The translations under genes and the position numbers were made by a program. DNA of 64,000 bases from Paguma larvata (Eukaryota; Chordata; Mammalia; Carnivora; Viverridae): contig CM057834.1 of assembly GCA_030068075.1 (NCBI GenBank), positions 96,613,119 to 96,677,118 on the forward strand, given 5' to 3'. The notes beneath the pieces were generated by a model. That model saw only the letters and a program-made list of their open reading frames with translations. It searched no databases and was not told the DNA's origin. Shown in pieces: positions 62,838-64,000 of the stretch (position 1 is its first letter; every line of letters starts with the position of its first letter).

Positions 62838-64000
62838 TGGACAGTAACCATTTAAAATAAATAACAGTACATTATTTGAATACGATAATTATTTACATAA
62901 TTATTTGTATAACGATAATAAAATATATTATCATTATTAGCGTGCTATCATATATAGAAAAAGAGATCAGAAAGATTAAAAAATCACAGGAGTTGTACTA
63001 TAGAAACTTTTGCCTTTTGTTTTATATATTTCAGTTTATTTTAATTTTCAAGAGTCATTTTGCAATGGCCTTTTAGTTAAGAAAACAATAAAAAAGGTTT
63101 CATTAACCCAACAGAAACTCACATGACCTGGTATAAAGCTGCCTCAATCAATATAAGGCAGCTGAGAAAGAACTCTGCTCAACCCTCCCAAAATGGTACT
63201 CAATTAAGATTCTTTTATAAAATCTATTAAGAGAAGATAAAGCAGAATGCTAAGCAGTGAATTTAGGCCAATCCATATTATCCTAGAACCTCAACGTCTA
63301 ATTAAAATCTTATTTCTTCAGAGCAATAAACAATTTTTAACAATGCAAGCTAGACAAGTATTTCTTCCGATTCAATATTAAAATAGCTGTCAAAATTTGG
63401 TCTTGCGTTTTGGGAGAAGAACTGATCTTTGTAAAGCAAAGATCCTTTATCTTCATCTTTGTGGTCAATTAAACAGGTGACAATGTATGTAAAACACCAA
63501 CTACACACACAACGTTCTAAGAGAAAACCAGCAAACTACAACCAACGTCTGCTGGTTTATTCATTGCACAAAATAAACATTTGACATTTTTGAAAAATTC
63601 ACTTTTCAAATGTAAGATAGAGAATCTTAAGTTTAAAAATAAACTCATACATCAGGATGATATTGCTATATAAACCCAGACATCTTAAGTGACTTTTTTT
63701 AAATGTCCTTTCGGAAAAGCATAAAACTCATTATAATGTTTCCTTTCAAAACAAAATAAAAGGAAAGCCTCCTTTACGGTCATTTAAGAAGTACTCCGTC
63801 TATTTCAGCCTCAAGAAAGCCAGCAAGGAAGCGAAGGCTGAAGTGATTTGAAAAGTTAATATGGTGGGAAGGACTGGCAGAGTTAAGACAGGACTGAACT
63901 CTCCAAATAAATACCAACCAGCGGTTAAGAGAGGGGCAAAGAGCAACAGAAACAACTCAGAAACCAGTTCCCTGAGGTACCAAGAAAGGATGGCTGTGTT
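62838..64000. other. EZH2 intron 3, AT-rich end of window
   Basis: Very AT-rich unique DNA; no EZH2 exon 3, no repeat recognised. Confidence 0.55.

Noticed and set aside
54417..64000. EZH2 exon 3
   Set aside because: No match found. In human this intron is over 13 kb, so exon 3 is expected beyond the window.

Overview
The window is vertebrate nuclear DNA, and the repeats point to a cat-family carnivore. About three dozen short elements share one head (a tRNA-Lys-like start around 'cctgggtggctcagt'), a CT-rich stretch and an AATAAA-containing tail, which is the felid form of the carnivore tRNA SINE (SINEC_F type). There are no bacterial-style operons. All protein coding is in short exons with GT-AG borders.

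Layout. Two large genes converge tail to tail. On the + strand, 1-23740 is the 3' part of CUL1 (cullin-1): thirteen coding exons encode residues 362-776, including the neddylation lysine K720, followed by a 3' UTR and an AATAAA signal. A 4.4-kb intergenic gap (about 23741-28130) holds one SINE and no gene I can support. On the - strand, about 28130-64000 is EZH2, the catalytic subunit of PRC2. Seventeen coding exons (human exons 20 back to 4) encode residues 83-746 in the 746-residue numbering: SANT, CXC and SET domains, with catalytic-pocket residues Y641, A677, A687 and H689 intact. EZH2 exons 1-3 and the first nine or so CUL1 exons lie outside. I place no gene in the rest of either gene's introns.

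The introns hold a Tigger1-like DNA transposon with both terminal inverted repeats and a broken transposase (29307-30767), a Tigger2/MER8-like element, L1 fragments split by SINEs, a MaLR LTR, MIR and L2 fragments, a perfect 160-bp alternating purine-pyrimidine tract (16613-16772) and a G-rich block (20189-20313).

Base composition changes along the window. From 1 to about 41 kb the DNA is GC- and CpG-rich even in old transposon copies. Beyond that it is mostly AT-rich, apart from an isolated GC-rich patch at EZH2 exon 8.

What is most worth a second look: (i) loss of the alternative exon-8 donor that makes the longer human EZH2 isoform, inside that GC-rich patch; (ii) a 25:4 orientation bias of SINEs in EZH2, nearly all antisense to the gene; (iii) preserved miR-101 and let-7 seed matches in the EZH2 3' UTR; (iv) the long Z-DNA-prone tract in CUL1. 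I found no undescribed gene system. The two genes act in separate pathways (SCF ubiquitin ligase and Polycomb silencing) and appear to be neighbours by conserved synteny.
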